The notes under the pieces were generated by a model. It was not told where the DNA came from and did no database searches. It saw nothing but the letters and a program-made list of their open reading frames with translations. Shown here piece after piece: positions 22,493 to 28,723 of a stretch of DNA of 28,723 nucleotides. The position numbers and the translations under genes are program-made. Every line of letters starts with the position of its first letter. Positions within the stretch are counted from its first letter, which is position 1. Origin of the DNA: Thermoflexia bacterium (GTDB lineage: Bacteria > Chloroflexota > Anaerolineae > B4-G1 > SLSP01); assembly GCA_030605705.1 (NCBI GenBank), contig JAUWHU010000344.1, forward strand, positions 1-28,723, in the 5' to 3' direction.

Positions 22493-23368
22493 CGGCGTTA
22501 GGTGATGCGCCAGCATCCACCCCACCCACCAAAACATCCCGCCCCACATTAAATCTCCCACCGTAAACAAGATTCGCAGCAAAAGAGCGATCACCAGCGC
22601 CCTACCCTCGCCAAGATATGGCCCCAGCAGAAATGTCAATGTCATCTCCCGTATACCCAGGCCAGCAGGGACAAAGATCATCATCATGCTTGCGCCTCCC
22701 CCCAATGCCCAGAGAGGAGTAATATCAAACAAAGAAAGCCCCATCTCTAAAGATCGTGTTAGGAGGTAAAGAATTTCTCCTCCCAGAAGCCAAGCGCCTA
22801 AGTAGACAAAAATCGCTAATAACAACCAGCCAACGGGCATACGAACAAGCAACTGCCATTTCTTAGCCCCAGGGAGCCGGCGCCAAATCAGGGACAGCAA
22901 GGTCAGTAAGATCACACTTGCCAGCAAGACCACGAGGACACCCTCCCATCCCCATTGCCCTAACGCCGCCCAGAAAACGGCAGCGATAAACATTCCTCCC
23001 CATTCAAAAAGGCTGGCAGCCAAGGCTGCCTCTCCGCTACGGCCCTGTTCTCGATATGCTAACGCCCGCCCGGCCATGTACCACGGTAAACCTGGAAGCC
23101 TGCGAGTAAGGTGGGTGGTACAATATACCTGGATATCCCATCCCCCCCAAGGAGAAGCTGATAATTTTGCCGCCAGAACCGTCCAAACCAATGCCTGTGC
23201 CGCCAACGAAACACCATACAAGACTAATCCTATTGCCGCAGGTCCCATAAATTGTCGCCACGCCAGCTCACGCAACTGGGCCGCACTCTTCCACAGAATT
23301 ACTCCCATAAAAACCAGGGAAAACAAAACAGCTCCCCAACCCAACCAGCGGTTCCATTTACGTTGCAC
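22481..23368 (-). CDS. Multi-pass membrane protein of the LPG-synthase TM/YbhN type
   Basis: The start is the GTG at 23368. It overlaps the upstream stop (TAGTG on the minus strand) and has AAGGAG about 8 bases away. The longer open frame reaching to 23674 runs through the methyltransferase gene and has no domain match. About 295 residues with roughly seven or eight hydrophobic helices, including WLGWGAVLFSLVFMGVILW and the family-like segment FVPAGLGIREMTLTFLL. The family (PF03706) includes the lipid-handling membrane part of lysylphosphatidylglycerol synthase and proteins next to archaeal and bacterial glycosyltransferases. No aminoacyl-transfer domain is present. In this operon it may move or shelter a lipid-linked glycan; this is inferred from position. 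Confidence 0.75.
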   Translation of the reverse strand: MQRKWNRWLGWGAVLFSLVFMGVILWKSAAQLRELAWRQFMGPAAIGLVLYGVSLAAQALVWTVLAAKLSASPWGGWDIQVYCTTHLTRRLPGLPWYMAGRALAYREQGRSGEAALAASLFEWGGMFIAAVFWAALGQWGWEGVLVVLLASVILLTLLSLIWRRLPGAKKWQLLVRMPVGWLLLAIFVYLGAWLLGGEILYLLTRSLEMGLSLFDITPLWALGGGASMMMIFVPAGLGIREMTLTFLLGPYLGEGRALVIALLLRILFTVGDLMWGGMFWWVGWMLAHHLTPNTP

Positions 23369-24321
23369 TAGTCGCTCTCCTTGCGGACAAAAACTGTAAT
23401 CAACGAAGCCTGATTTAAATGGGTCAGCCCCCAAAACAATGGGGCCATCACTAACCGCATGAACATTGAGGACATCCCCTTTTGAACCCAGCCCTCCCAG
23501 GCGGCCCCACACGCCAGGGCAGGCAGTGCAAACCGCAGCGTCAGCAGAAAAGAGGGATAAGCACCCACCAAACAATCCCAGTGAAACGGTCTCAGACCGA
23601 GGTCCGGCAACCTGCTCTCCAGCACTGCACGAGGGAAATAATACAGATGTCGCGGTAGCTCCCAGCCCATCCAAGAACGACCAAACCAGCGCACACCCAG
23701 TCCTTCGAGATTAGGGATACTGAAGACGAAGAGGCCGCCAGGACGCAAGATCCGCTGCACTACCTGGAGATTGGCTAAGGGGTGATGTAAATGCTCCAAC
23801 ACATTCCACATGGTAACCACGTCAAAGGCAGCATCTGGCAGATCGACTTCGGTCAAGCGGCCCTGGTGAATCGTCAACCCAAAACGGTCCCGGGCATATG
23901 CAATAGCCTTAGCAGATGGTTCTACTCCCTCGACTTCCCAAATGCCTCGTCGCGCCATTTCATGGAGGAAATTCCCTGTTGCACACCCCACATCCAACAA
24001 ATGTCCTCCCCGCTGATAGCGCTCGATAGCCCGCCAGCGCTTCGCCATACCATACCGCCGGTCCCAACGGCGCAAACGTGAAGGTTCATCATCAATGGCC
24101 GCAGAATAGGGTTCGTAAGCAGAAGGGTAATAAAAATCTATGGTTTCAGCCATAGGACGCGGATTCTGGCGCAACAGCCCGCACCGTTTACACCGTACCA
24201 CCGCAAATTCACCGGGTAGACCTAACAAACGATCTGGGCCGCTGAACAAGGGTTGAGCCTCATGGCTACCACAAAAATCACAAGAGACATCCTCAAACAA
24301 CACACCTTCAAGATCGTCCAT
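23368..24321 (-). CDS. Zinc-ribbon SAM-dependent methyltransferase
   Basis: Two consecutive ATG codons (24324 and 24321). The second gives GGAGGT a 5-base spacing and is chosen. About 317 residues. Residues 14-50 hold CDFCGS and CKRCG, a likely four-cysteine zinc ribbon seen in many sugar-modifying methyltransferases. The class I core follows with HLLDVGCATGNFLHEM (motif I), VEGVEPSAKAIAYA, AAFDVVTMWNVLEHLHHP and LRPGGLFVFSIPN. The C-terminus is helical and hydrophobic. It probably methylates a glycan or nucleotide-sugar intermediate of this locus. It overlaps the upstream GT2 gene by 14 bases and the downstream membrane gene by one base, so the three are translated as a coupled set. The substrate is unknown. 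Confidence 0.85.
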   Translation of the reverse strand: MDDLEGVLFEDVSCDFCGSHEAQPLFSGPDRLLGLPGEFAVVRCKRCGLLRQNPRPMAETIDFYYPSAYEPYSAAIDDEPSRLRRWDRRYGMAKRWRAIERYQRGGHLLDVGCATGNFLHEMARRGIWEVEGVEPSAKAIAYARDRFGLTIHQGRLTEVDLPDAAFDVVTMWNVLEHLHHPLANLQVVQRILRPGGLFVFSIPNLEGLGVRWFGRSWMGWELPRHLYYFPRAVLESRLPDLGLRPFHWDCLVGAYPSFLLTLRFALPALACGAAWEGWVQKGMSSMFMRLVMAPLFWGLTHLNQASLITVFVRKESD

Positions 24322-25231
24322 CATCCACCTCCAGCGGCAAAGCAGGGGGAGGTGTCAACGGACATCGCCACGCCCGCCACGCGCCTTGTAAGAAGTACCA
24401 CATGGATCGCGGCCCGTGGCACATTCCCTCACGTAACACCACATAACCCAAATGGATCACCGCCGCCGGCAAGGGAGGTCGACCAAATCTATGATAATAT
24501 CGTGCCCCGCTCGCGCCCCACGTCCGCCAGTAAAAGGGTGAACGCCCCTTGTGCTGAATAGTGCGGGAGACCTTGTGACGCAAACACGCAGAGGGAACGT
24601 ACAGGAGCGTCATGCCAGCTTGCCGCACCCGTAGGGAAAAATCCCAATCATCGAAGAAGAAAAAGTACCCGTCATCCAGTAGTCCCACCCGCTCGAAAGT
24701 CCTACGCGGAATCAACAACCCACAGGTGGGCGCGAAAGCAATTTCTTCCACCTGATCAAAACTACCATCATCCAGGTGATTCAATCCTCGCATCACAACA
24801 GCAGGGGGAAAACACCGATAGTACGCCCCCGCCGACCATATCCGCTGCGGTGCATCATAATAAACGATCTTCGGCATTAATATCCCACACGCAGACACGC
24901 CCAGGCTCGTTTGAACCAGCTCCTCCAACATGCCTTGCTGAACCACTGTATCATTGTTAAGGATAAAAACATAGTCGGCCCCTTCCTGCAAAGCACGAAT
25001 GATGCCTGGGTTAAAGCCCCCTGCAACCCCCAAATTCCTGCCGGTTTGCACAATAGTCAGGCCGGAGAAATCCTCCCGTGCCCGCTGGGCCGTGCCGTCG
25101 GTCGAGCCATTATCCACTAACAAAAGCTGCAATGGTGCATAGTTCAACGCCCGCAAAGAAAAAAGACACTCTCTCGTGTCCAAGTAGTTATTGTACGCGA
25201 GCACAACGACGGTAACCAACGGTTGTGTCAT
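24308..25231 (-). CDS. GT2 family glycosyltransferase (WbbL-like)
   Basis: About 307 residues. Two adjacent ATG codons (25234 and 25231); AGGGG stands 5 bases before the second, which also forms a TGATG overlap with the upstream stop. The GT-A fold begins VTVVVLAYNNYLDTRECLFSL. LLLVDNGSTDGTAQRA follows, then RNLGVAGGFNPGI and the DXD-like metal site YVFILNNDTVV. DDGYFFFFDDWDFSLRVRQAG supplies the acidic catalytic-base region. This pattern is that of rhamnosyltransferase-like GT2 enzymes that extend surface polysaccharides. It is cytoplasmic or membrane-associated, with a nucleotide-sugar donor. The donor and acceptor cannot be named. It is part of a run of coupled glycan genes. Confidence 0.88.
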   Translation of the reverse strand: MTQPLVTVVVLAYNNYLDTRECLFSLRALNYAPLQLLLVDNGSTDGTAQRAREDFSGLTIVQTGRNLGVAGGFNPGIIRALQEGADYVFILNNDTVVQQGMLEELVQTSLGVSACGILMPKIVYYDAPQRIWSAGAYYRCFPPAVVMRGLNHLDDGSFDQVEEIAFAPTCGLLIPRRTFERVGLLDDGYFFFFDDWDFSLRVRQAGMTLLYVPSACLRHKVSRTIQHKGRSPFYWRTWGASGARYYHRFGRPPLPAAVIHLGYVVLREGMCHGPRSMWYFLQGAWRAWRCPLTPPPALPLEVDDGRS

Positions 25232-26136
25232 CATTCCCCTATCTCATCCGACGCGAGAGAGGACAAACCAGCAGCCGCCCCCCAACACCACGCAATTTTA
25301 CTTATCAAAACCCAGGGAGCACATTTCCAATACTTCCATAAACCCGGTGTATGAGTATAAATCTGTACTGATCGCACAGCAGCAATCCCCGGAGCCATAA
25401 TTCGCCAAACCTTGGGATTGGTTGTCCAGAACGGCATATCATAGTAATCAATATGCTGTAATCGCACTTTAATAGATTGACTACCGGCTCGATAAGCATG
25501 TTCCCACAGTAGTTTCCAATTACCCCGCGACGGAAAATGACGAACCGCAGCTGAATTGGTTAGATAGAGTTTTCGACCCTGTCGAGCTATGCGAATAGTA
25601 AAATCCAAGTCTTCAGCCGCTGCAAATTTAAAACTCTCATCAAATCCCCCTACGGATTTCCACATCTCGCGCGGCACAAGTAAACTAAAACTAGCCAACG
25701 CTGAACGTTGACTGGAAAGCGTACAATTAAGATGCTCATGGAAACCCGCTATCTGACCACAGTGCAAAACAAGCGAATCTCCATCAGGCAGCATGGCTCC
25801 ACTGATGGCGCCGGCATCTGGCCACCTCGCCCACGCCGCCAACATCGCCCGCAGCCATCCCGGTTGGGGAATACAATCGGCATCCAGGAAGATCAATAGC
25901 TCACCATCAGCCCGCTCCGCACCCAGGTTCCGCGCGACAGAAGGTGACACCGGGACAGGCGTAGGTAATAAGTGCACATGGGCTTGCGCTTTGACCAAGC
26001 CAGGATGATCCTGACCGACCACGTATATTTCCCAGGGGACAGAGAGACATGTCGTCTGACAGAGTAATGCAGTGATTACCCGGTCAATCACAAGGCTATT
26101 CAGGCTAGGAATGACAAAGGAAAGATACTCACTCAT
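25231..26136 (-). CDS. GT2 family glycosyltransferase
   Basis: 301 residues. The start ATG overlaps the stop of the upstream GT4 gene (ATGA). The GT-A pattern is present: LSFVIPSLNSLVIDRVITALL, VSPSVARNLGAERADGELLIFLDADCIPQPGW with the DAD metal site, then GGFDESFKFAAAEDLDFTIRIARQGRKLYL with the ED catalytic region. Compared with the adjacent GT2 gene the N-terminal nucleotide-binding strand is more divergent, so the two are not recent duplicates. The C-terminus has a hydrophobic stretch (APWVLISKIAWCWGAAAGL) that may attach it to the membrane. It probably adds one sugar to a lipid-linked glycan in the same pathway. Specificity is unknown. Confidence 0.87.
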   Translation of the reverse strand: MSEYLSFVIPSLNSLVIDRVITALLCQTTCLSVPWEIYVVGQDHPGLVKAQAHVHLLPTPVPVSPSVARNLGAERADGELLIFLDADCIPQPGWLRAMLAAWARWPDAGAISGAMLPDGDSLVLHCGQIAGFHEHLNCTLSSQRSALASFSLLVPREMWKSVGGFDESFKFAAAEDLDFTIRIARQGRKLYLTNSAAVRHFPSRGNWKLLWEHAYRAGSQSIKVRLQHIDYYDMPFWTTNPKVWRIMAPGIAAVRSVQIYTHTPGLWKYWKCAPWVLISKIAWCWGAAAGLSSLASDEIGE

Positions 26137-27233
26137 TGCGTGGTTTTCTCAAGCACTTGGCGGAACAAATCCTCATAAGCAGCCGCCATATGTTCCCAGG
26201 TAAACCCCGCCTGCACTGTCGCCCGTGCGGAAGCCCGCAAGGTTTCCAAATGCCGAGGATCAGCAACCAGGTCCGCGATGGCCGCCTCCCATCTTTCTGC
26301 ATCTCCTGCCGGCAACAAATAGCCTGTTCTCTCCAGTACCACCGCATCTTGAATTCCCTGCAATGCTGCCGCCACGACAGGCAAGGCATGGGCCGCAGCC
26401 TCTAAGGCCACCAATCCAAAGCCCTCCACGTCTCCTGAAACCGGCAAGTTAGGCATAACGAAGACATCCGCCGCCGCGTAGACGGTTCTTAATTGGAGCT
26501 CCGGCAAGTATCCTAACAGATGCACTCGCTTTTGCAATGCGCCGGACCCTGCCATTGTCAATGATCTCACGCGCTCCAGGTCTGACCCGGTACCCACCAC
26601 CACATACCGCACTGGCAAGTGACACGCGACCAGTCTTGGGAATACTGTTTCCAGGAACCAGGCTACCCCCTTGCGAGGCACCAATCGTCCTACCGTCAGC
26701 AAGACAATCTCATCATGCAAATCACACCCCAATGCACGCTCCAGTTGCTGTCGCGCAGCGTCCCGTTCCGGCAATACCGGAGGCACGGTCACACCTGGAG
26801 AAATGAGTGTGCATTTTTGCGCCGGAATGCCCCGTTCCACACACGCACGGTATGTAAAGTGACTGATGCAGACGACGCGATCAAAAGTACGCAAGCAGCG
26901 AGGAATCAACCACTGATAAATCCCCAATGGAAAGGTAATGTCCGAACCGTGGGCAGTCACAATCACCGAGACGTGGAAGAGACGTTTCAATGTCCACCCT
27001 ATCGACGACAGCACCGGATCGCCGATGTGCACGAGATCCACGCCCTGAACGCAAATATAGCTGGCCTTCACCAGGGCGTAAAGGAAGAAAAAGGGGAGAG
27101 CCCACTGGTTGCCACCCCATTTAATCACTCTTACATCAACGCGAGACCGCAAGTGCGTGATAAGTTGATAGCTTAGACGCTGCATTCCTCCCACGGAGGG
27201 CGGATGCTTACGAGTGATAAATAATATCTTCAT
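26133..27233 (-). CDS. GT4 family glycosyltransferase
   Basis: 366 residues. The ATG at 27233 has only a weak GAG-type ribosome binding site. A GT-B fold is indicated by MKILFITRKHPPSVGGMQRLSYQL (N-terminal glycine loop for the acceptor side), VIVTAHGSDITFP, VVCISHFTYRACVERGIP, then ILLTVGRLVPRKGVAWFLE-type and EGFGLVALEAAAHALPVVAA, which contains the E-x7-E motif of retaining GT4 enzymes. It transfers a sugar from a nucleotide donor to a lipid or glycan acceptor at the membrane. A 54-base gap separates it from the next upstream GT4 gene, the loosest junction in this operon. The particular sugar cannot be told. Confidence 0.9.
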   Translation of the reverse strand: MKILFITRKHPPSVGGMQRLSYQLITHLRSRVDVRVIKWGGNQWALPFFFLYALVKASYICVQGVDLVHIGDPVLSSIGWTLKRLFHVSVIVTAHGSDITFPLGIYQWLIPRCLRTFDRVVCISHFTYRACVERGIPAQKCTLISPGVTVPPVLPERDAARQQLERALGCDLHDEIVLLTVGRLVPRKGVAWFLETVFPRLVACHLPVRYVVVGTGSDLERVRSLTMAGSGALQKRVHLLGYLPELQLRTVYAAADVFVMPNLPVSGDVEGFGLVALEAAAHALPVVAAALQGIQDAVVLERTGYLLPAGDAERWEAAIADLVADPRHLETLRASARATVQAGFTWEHMAAAYEDLFRQVLEKTTQ

Positions 27234-27287
27234 CCAGTCTCATCTCTGCCTTTGCTACACCGGCTGCACCCAACATCAAACATTATA

Positions 27288-28544
27288 TCACAAACGCTGC
27301 TGCTCGGTCATCACCTGGGCATACAAAGCCAGCAGCCGAGCAACGTGCTCCTCCAACGTCACAGGTGGCCGGAGCTGTGTACGGAAATCAAGTAACCTTT
27401 CAGAATGCACGACAAGTTTCTGCAAGGCGACTCGCCACGCTGCCACATTCCCGGCCGGCACACACACGCCATCCACTCCATCCTGCACCGCTTCGGCCAA
27501 TGCCCCGAGATCTGAAACGATGATGGGTACACCAGCGGCTATAGCCTCATGAGCGATGAGAGAAAAAGTTTCATACCACAGGGATGGAATGACTACTGCA
27601 TCCACCTGCGCCAACGTCTCCCATACCGTGCGTCGCGTCAGCCGTCCCAAGAAACGAGTACGCGCGTCAGCCCCTTCACGCAACGTCTGCACGTAATCAG
27701 GAGCGGAACGTTCATCTCCAGCGATCCAAAGCTCGGCGTTACCATCCACACCACGGAATGCCTCGATTACCACATGCACACCCTTTTGCCAGGACAAGCC
27801 GCCGATGTAGGCAAATCGCACCGGTGAACCGGTGGGTCGGGCCGGAGATGCAATCCCGGCAGGTATCTGAACACCGTGCGGAAGCACCTCGATTTTCTCT
27901 CCAGACACGCCATGGGCATCATACCAACGCGCCACGAACTCAGTTGGCGCGATCACACGGTCGGCCAACCGGAGCACCCGGCGTAACAGCCGATTACGTC
28001 GAACGAAAAGGGGAAGCAGCAAAGGCACGGCAGGCCACAGCGCCGGACGCCCGGCCCGGGCCAGGGCGCACCGAGCGCAATTGATATAAGCCCGAGGGCC
28101 ATCGCAGACCTCCGCACCATAGTTCGTGAGCAGTTGAGCGTTAGCGCAAACCCACCAGTAATCATGTAGGGTAACAACAAAAGGAATATCGCGTTGCCGA
28201 ATAGCGGAGAGCAGCCGCACCGGCAGCCCCATTAAATGTTGAAGATGAATTAAATCCGGCCTCATCTCGTTCAGCACCCGCTCGAAGGCGCTGTTGAGAC
28301 TTGACTCCCGTCTAAACGTTGCCCAGAAACGGCGCTGTGGAGTAACTACTCCATCCCAGGCAGCCCAGACCCGCACCGCGCCTTCAGTTCGTGCTGAGAC
28401 CCCCACGCCTTGAGCGCTCCGCCGGTAGAAGATTCCCACCTGGTGTCCATGTTTAGCCAATCCTTGAGCTATGGATTGGGTGAACAGCTCCGTTCCCCCC
28501 ACGTAATCAGGCAAGTATTGGTGAAGCAGATGGAGAATACGCAC
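27288..28544 (-). CDS. GT4 family glycosyltransferase
   Basis: 418 residues. The GTG start at 28544 follows directly on the TAA of the upstream reading frame, with AGAGGT about 8 bases before it. The N-terminal RILHLLHQYLPDYVGGTELFTQSIAQGL is a typical GT4 acceptor-domain start. It is followed by FVVTLHDYWWVCANAQLL, a four-cysteine stretch around CDGPRAYINCARCALA, DRVIAPTEFVARWYDAHGV, FAYIGGLSWQKGVHVVIEAF and YETFSLIAHEAIAAGVPIIVSD with the E-x7-E motif. The HDYWWVC and CxxC region recurs in a GT4 subgroup of surface-glycan loci. It probably acts in the same polysaccharide pathway as the downstream enzymes; the donor sugar is unknown. Confidence 0.9.
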   Translation of the reverse strand: MRILHLLHQYLPDYVGGTELFTQSIAQGLAKHGHQVGIFYRRSAQGVGVSARTEGAVRVWAAWDGVVTPQRRFWATFRRESSLNSAFERVLNEMRPDLIHLQHLMGLPVRLLSAIRQRDIPFVVTLHDYWWVCANAQLLTNYGAEVCDGPRAYINCARCALARAGRPALWPAVPLLLPLFVRRNRLLRRVLRLADRVIAPTEFVARWYDAHGVSGEKIEVLPHGVQIPAGIASPARPTGSPVRFAYIGGLSWQKGVHVVIEAFRGVDGNAELWIAGDERSAPDYVQTLREGADARTRFLGRLTRRTVWETLAQVDAVVIPSLWYETFSLIAHEAIAAGVPIIVSDLGALAEAVQDGVDGVCVPAGNVAAWRVALQKLVVHSERLLDFRTQLRPPVTLEEHVARLLALYAQVMTEQQRL

Positions 28545-28723
28545 TTACGGGACCTCTGGATTAACCAAGTGTTCGTAGACTTCTCGCACAATTTCATACT
28601 TGCGCTCCCAAGTATGCAGCCAATAAACCTTGTGTTTTCCTTGAGATCCTTATGCGGCTCGTTCAGCAGGATATTTCAGAAGTCGTTTAATAGCCGCCGC
28701 CAGTGCCTCTACATCCCCAAATG
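28545..28723 (-). pseudogene. C-terminal end of a GT4-like gene with an in-frame stop
   Basis: Translation on the minus strand from 28721 gives FGDVEALAAAIKRLLKYPAE, then RAA and a TAA stop at 28652-28650. The same frame goes on for 34 codons as GSQGKHKVYWLHTWERKYEI and a further helix to a second TAA at 28547-28545. That second stop abuts the next gene's GTG start. GDVEALAAAIxxLL followed by a W...R..Y.....Y..L helix is how GT4 glycosyltransferases normally end. The first TAA therefore looks like a nonsense change, perhaps from a TTA Leu codon, rather than the natural end. The rest of the gene lies outside the window. A sequencing error is also possible. Confidence 0.7.

Noticed and set aside
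23369..23674. N-terminal extension of the YbhN/LPG-TM gene up to 23674
   Set aside because: The extra 102 codons run antiparallel in meaning to the methyltransferase core and show no membrane or domain pattern. The GTG at 23368 has an RBS and a one-base overlap with the upstream stop.

Overview
The window looks like a chromosomal segment of a Chloroflexota bacterium, probably Anaerolineae-like. This is inferred from family content and style: long HAMP/7TM-coiled-coil-GAF-GAF proteins, an S-adenosyl methyltransferase of the Methyltransf_19 (DUF574) type, numerous short palindromic repeats, and translationally coupled operons with clear AGGAGG ribosome binding sites. No rRNA, tRNA, CRISPR array or transposase gene was recognised.

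Region 1 (1-14834, + strand) is one tightly packed, mostly translationally coupled operon of six paralogous receptors plus one extracellular substrate-binding lipoprotein. The first receptor is cut by the window edge. The receptors have different input modules: an N-terminus outside the window plus HAMP, six-TM, 7TM plus PAS, double Cache plus HAMP, a second six-TM, and a short extracellular loop plus HAMP. All then share a coiled coil, a conserved GAF, a second divergent GAF led by a conserved Trp linker, and a roughly 50-residue tail resembling the start of a further GAF. None carries a histidine kinase, GGDEF/EAL, HD-GYP, PP2C, methyl-accepting or DNA-binding output domain. The last gene has about seven GAF-like units in 1480 residues.

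Region 2 (14835-17237) holds a stand-alone helical RsbR-N-terminus-like protein and a SAM-dependent methyltransferase, interleaved with many repeats. These include a MITE-like element with 14-bp terminal inverted repeats and an apparent 8-bp target duplication, three inverted pairs of the palindrome AGACCTCCGAGGTCT, a duplicated ACCACGGA element, and further hairpins. About 830 bases (16407-17237) have no credible gene.

Region 3 (17238-19397, - strand) is a full-length RelA/SpoT-family (p)ppGpp enzyme. Its HD hydrolase residues are lost and its synthetase domain carries the EFDD form of the EXDD motif. Both suggest a synthetase-only enzyme.

Region 4 (19718-28723, - strand) is a cell-surface glycan/glycolipid locus. 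Read in transcription order it contains a GT4 glycosyltransferase remnant with an in-frame stop, two GT4 enzymes, two GT2 enzymes, a zinc-ribbon SAM methyltransferase and a YbhN/LPG-synthase-type membrane protein. Many of these overlap by 1-4 bases. Then, behind its own promoter, comes a secreted four-repeat protein, followed by a lipoprotein with a carboxypeptidase-regulatory-like domain and a sugar-1-phosphate nucleotidyltransferase-like protein. The 320 bases between this last gene and relA contain nothing recognised.
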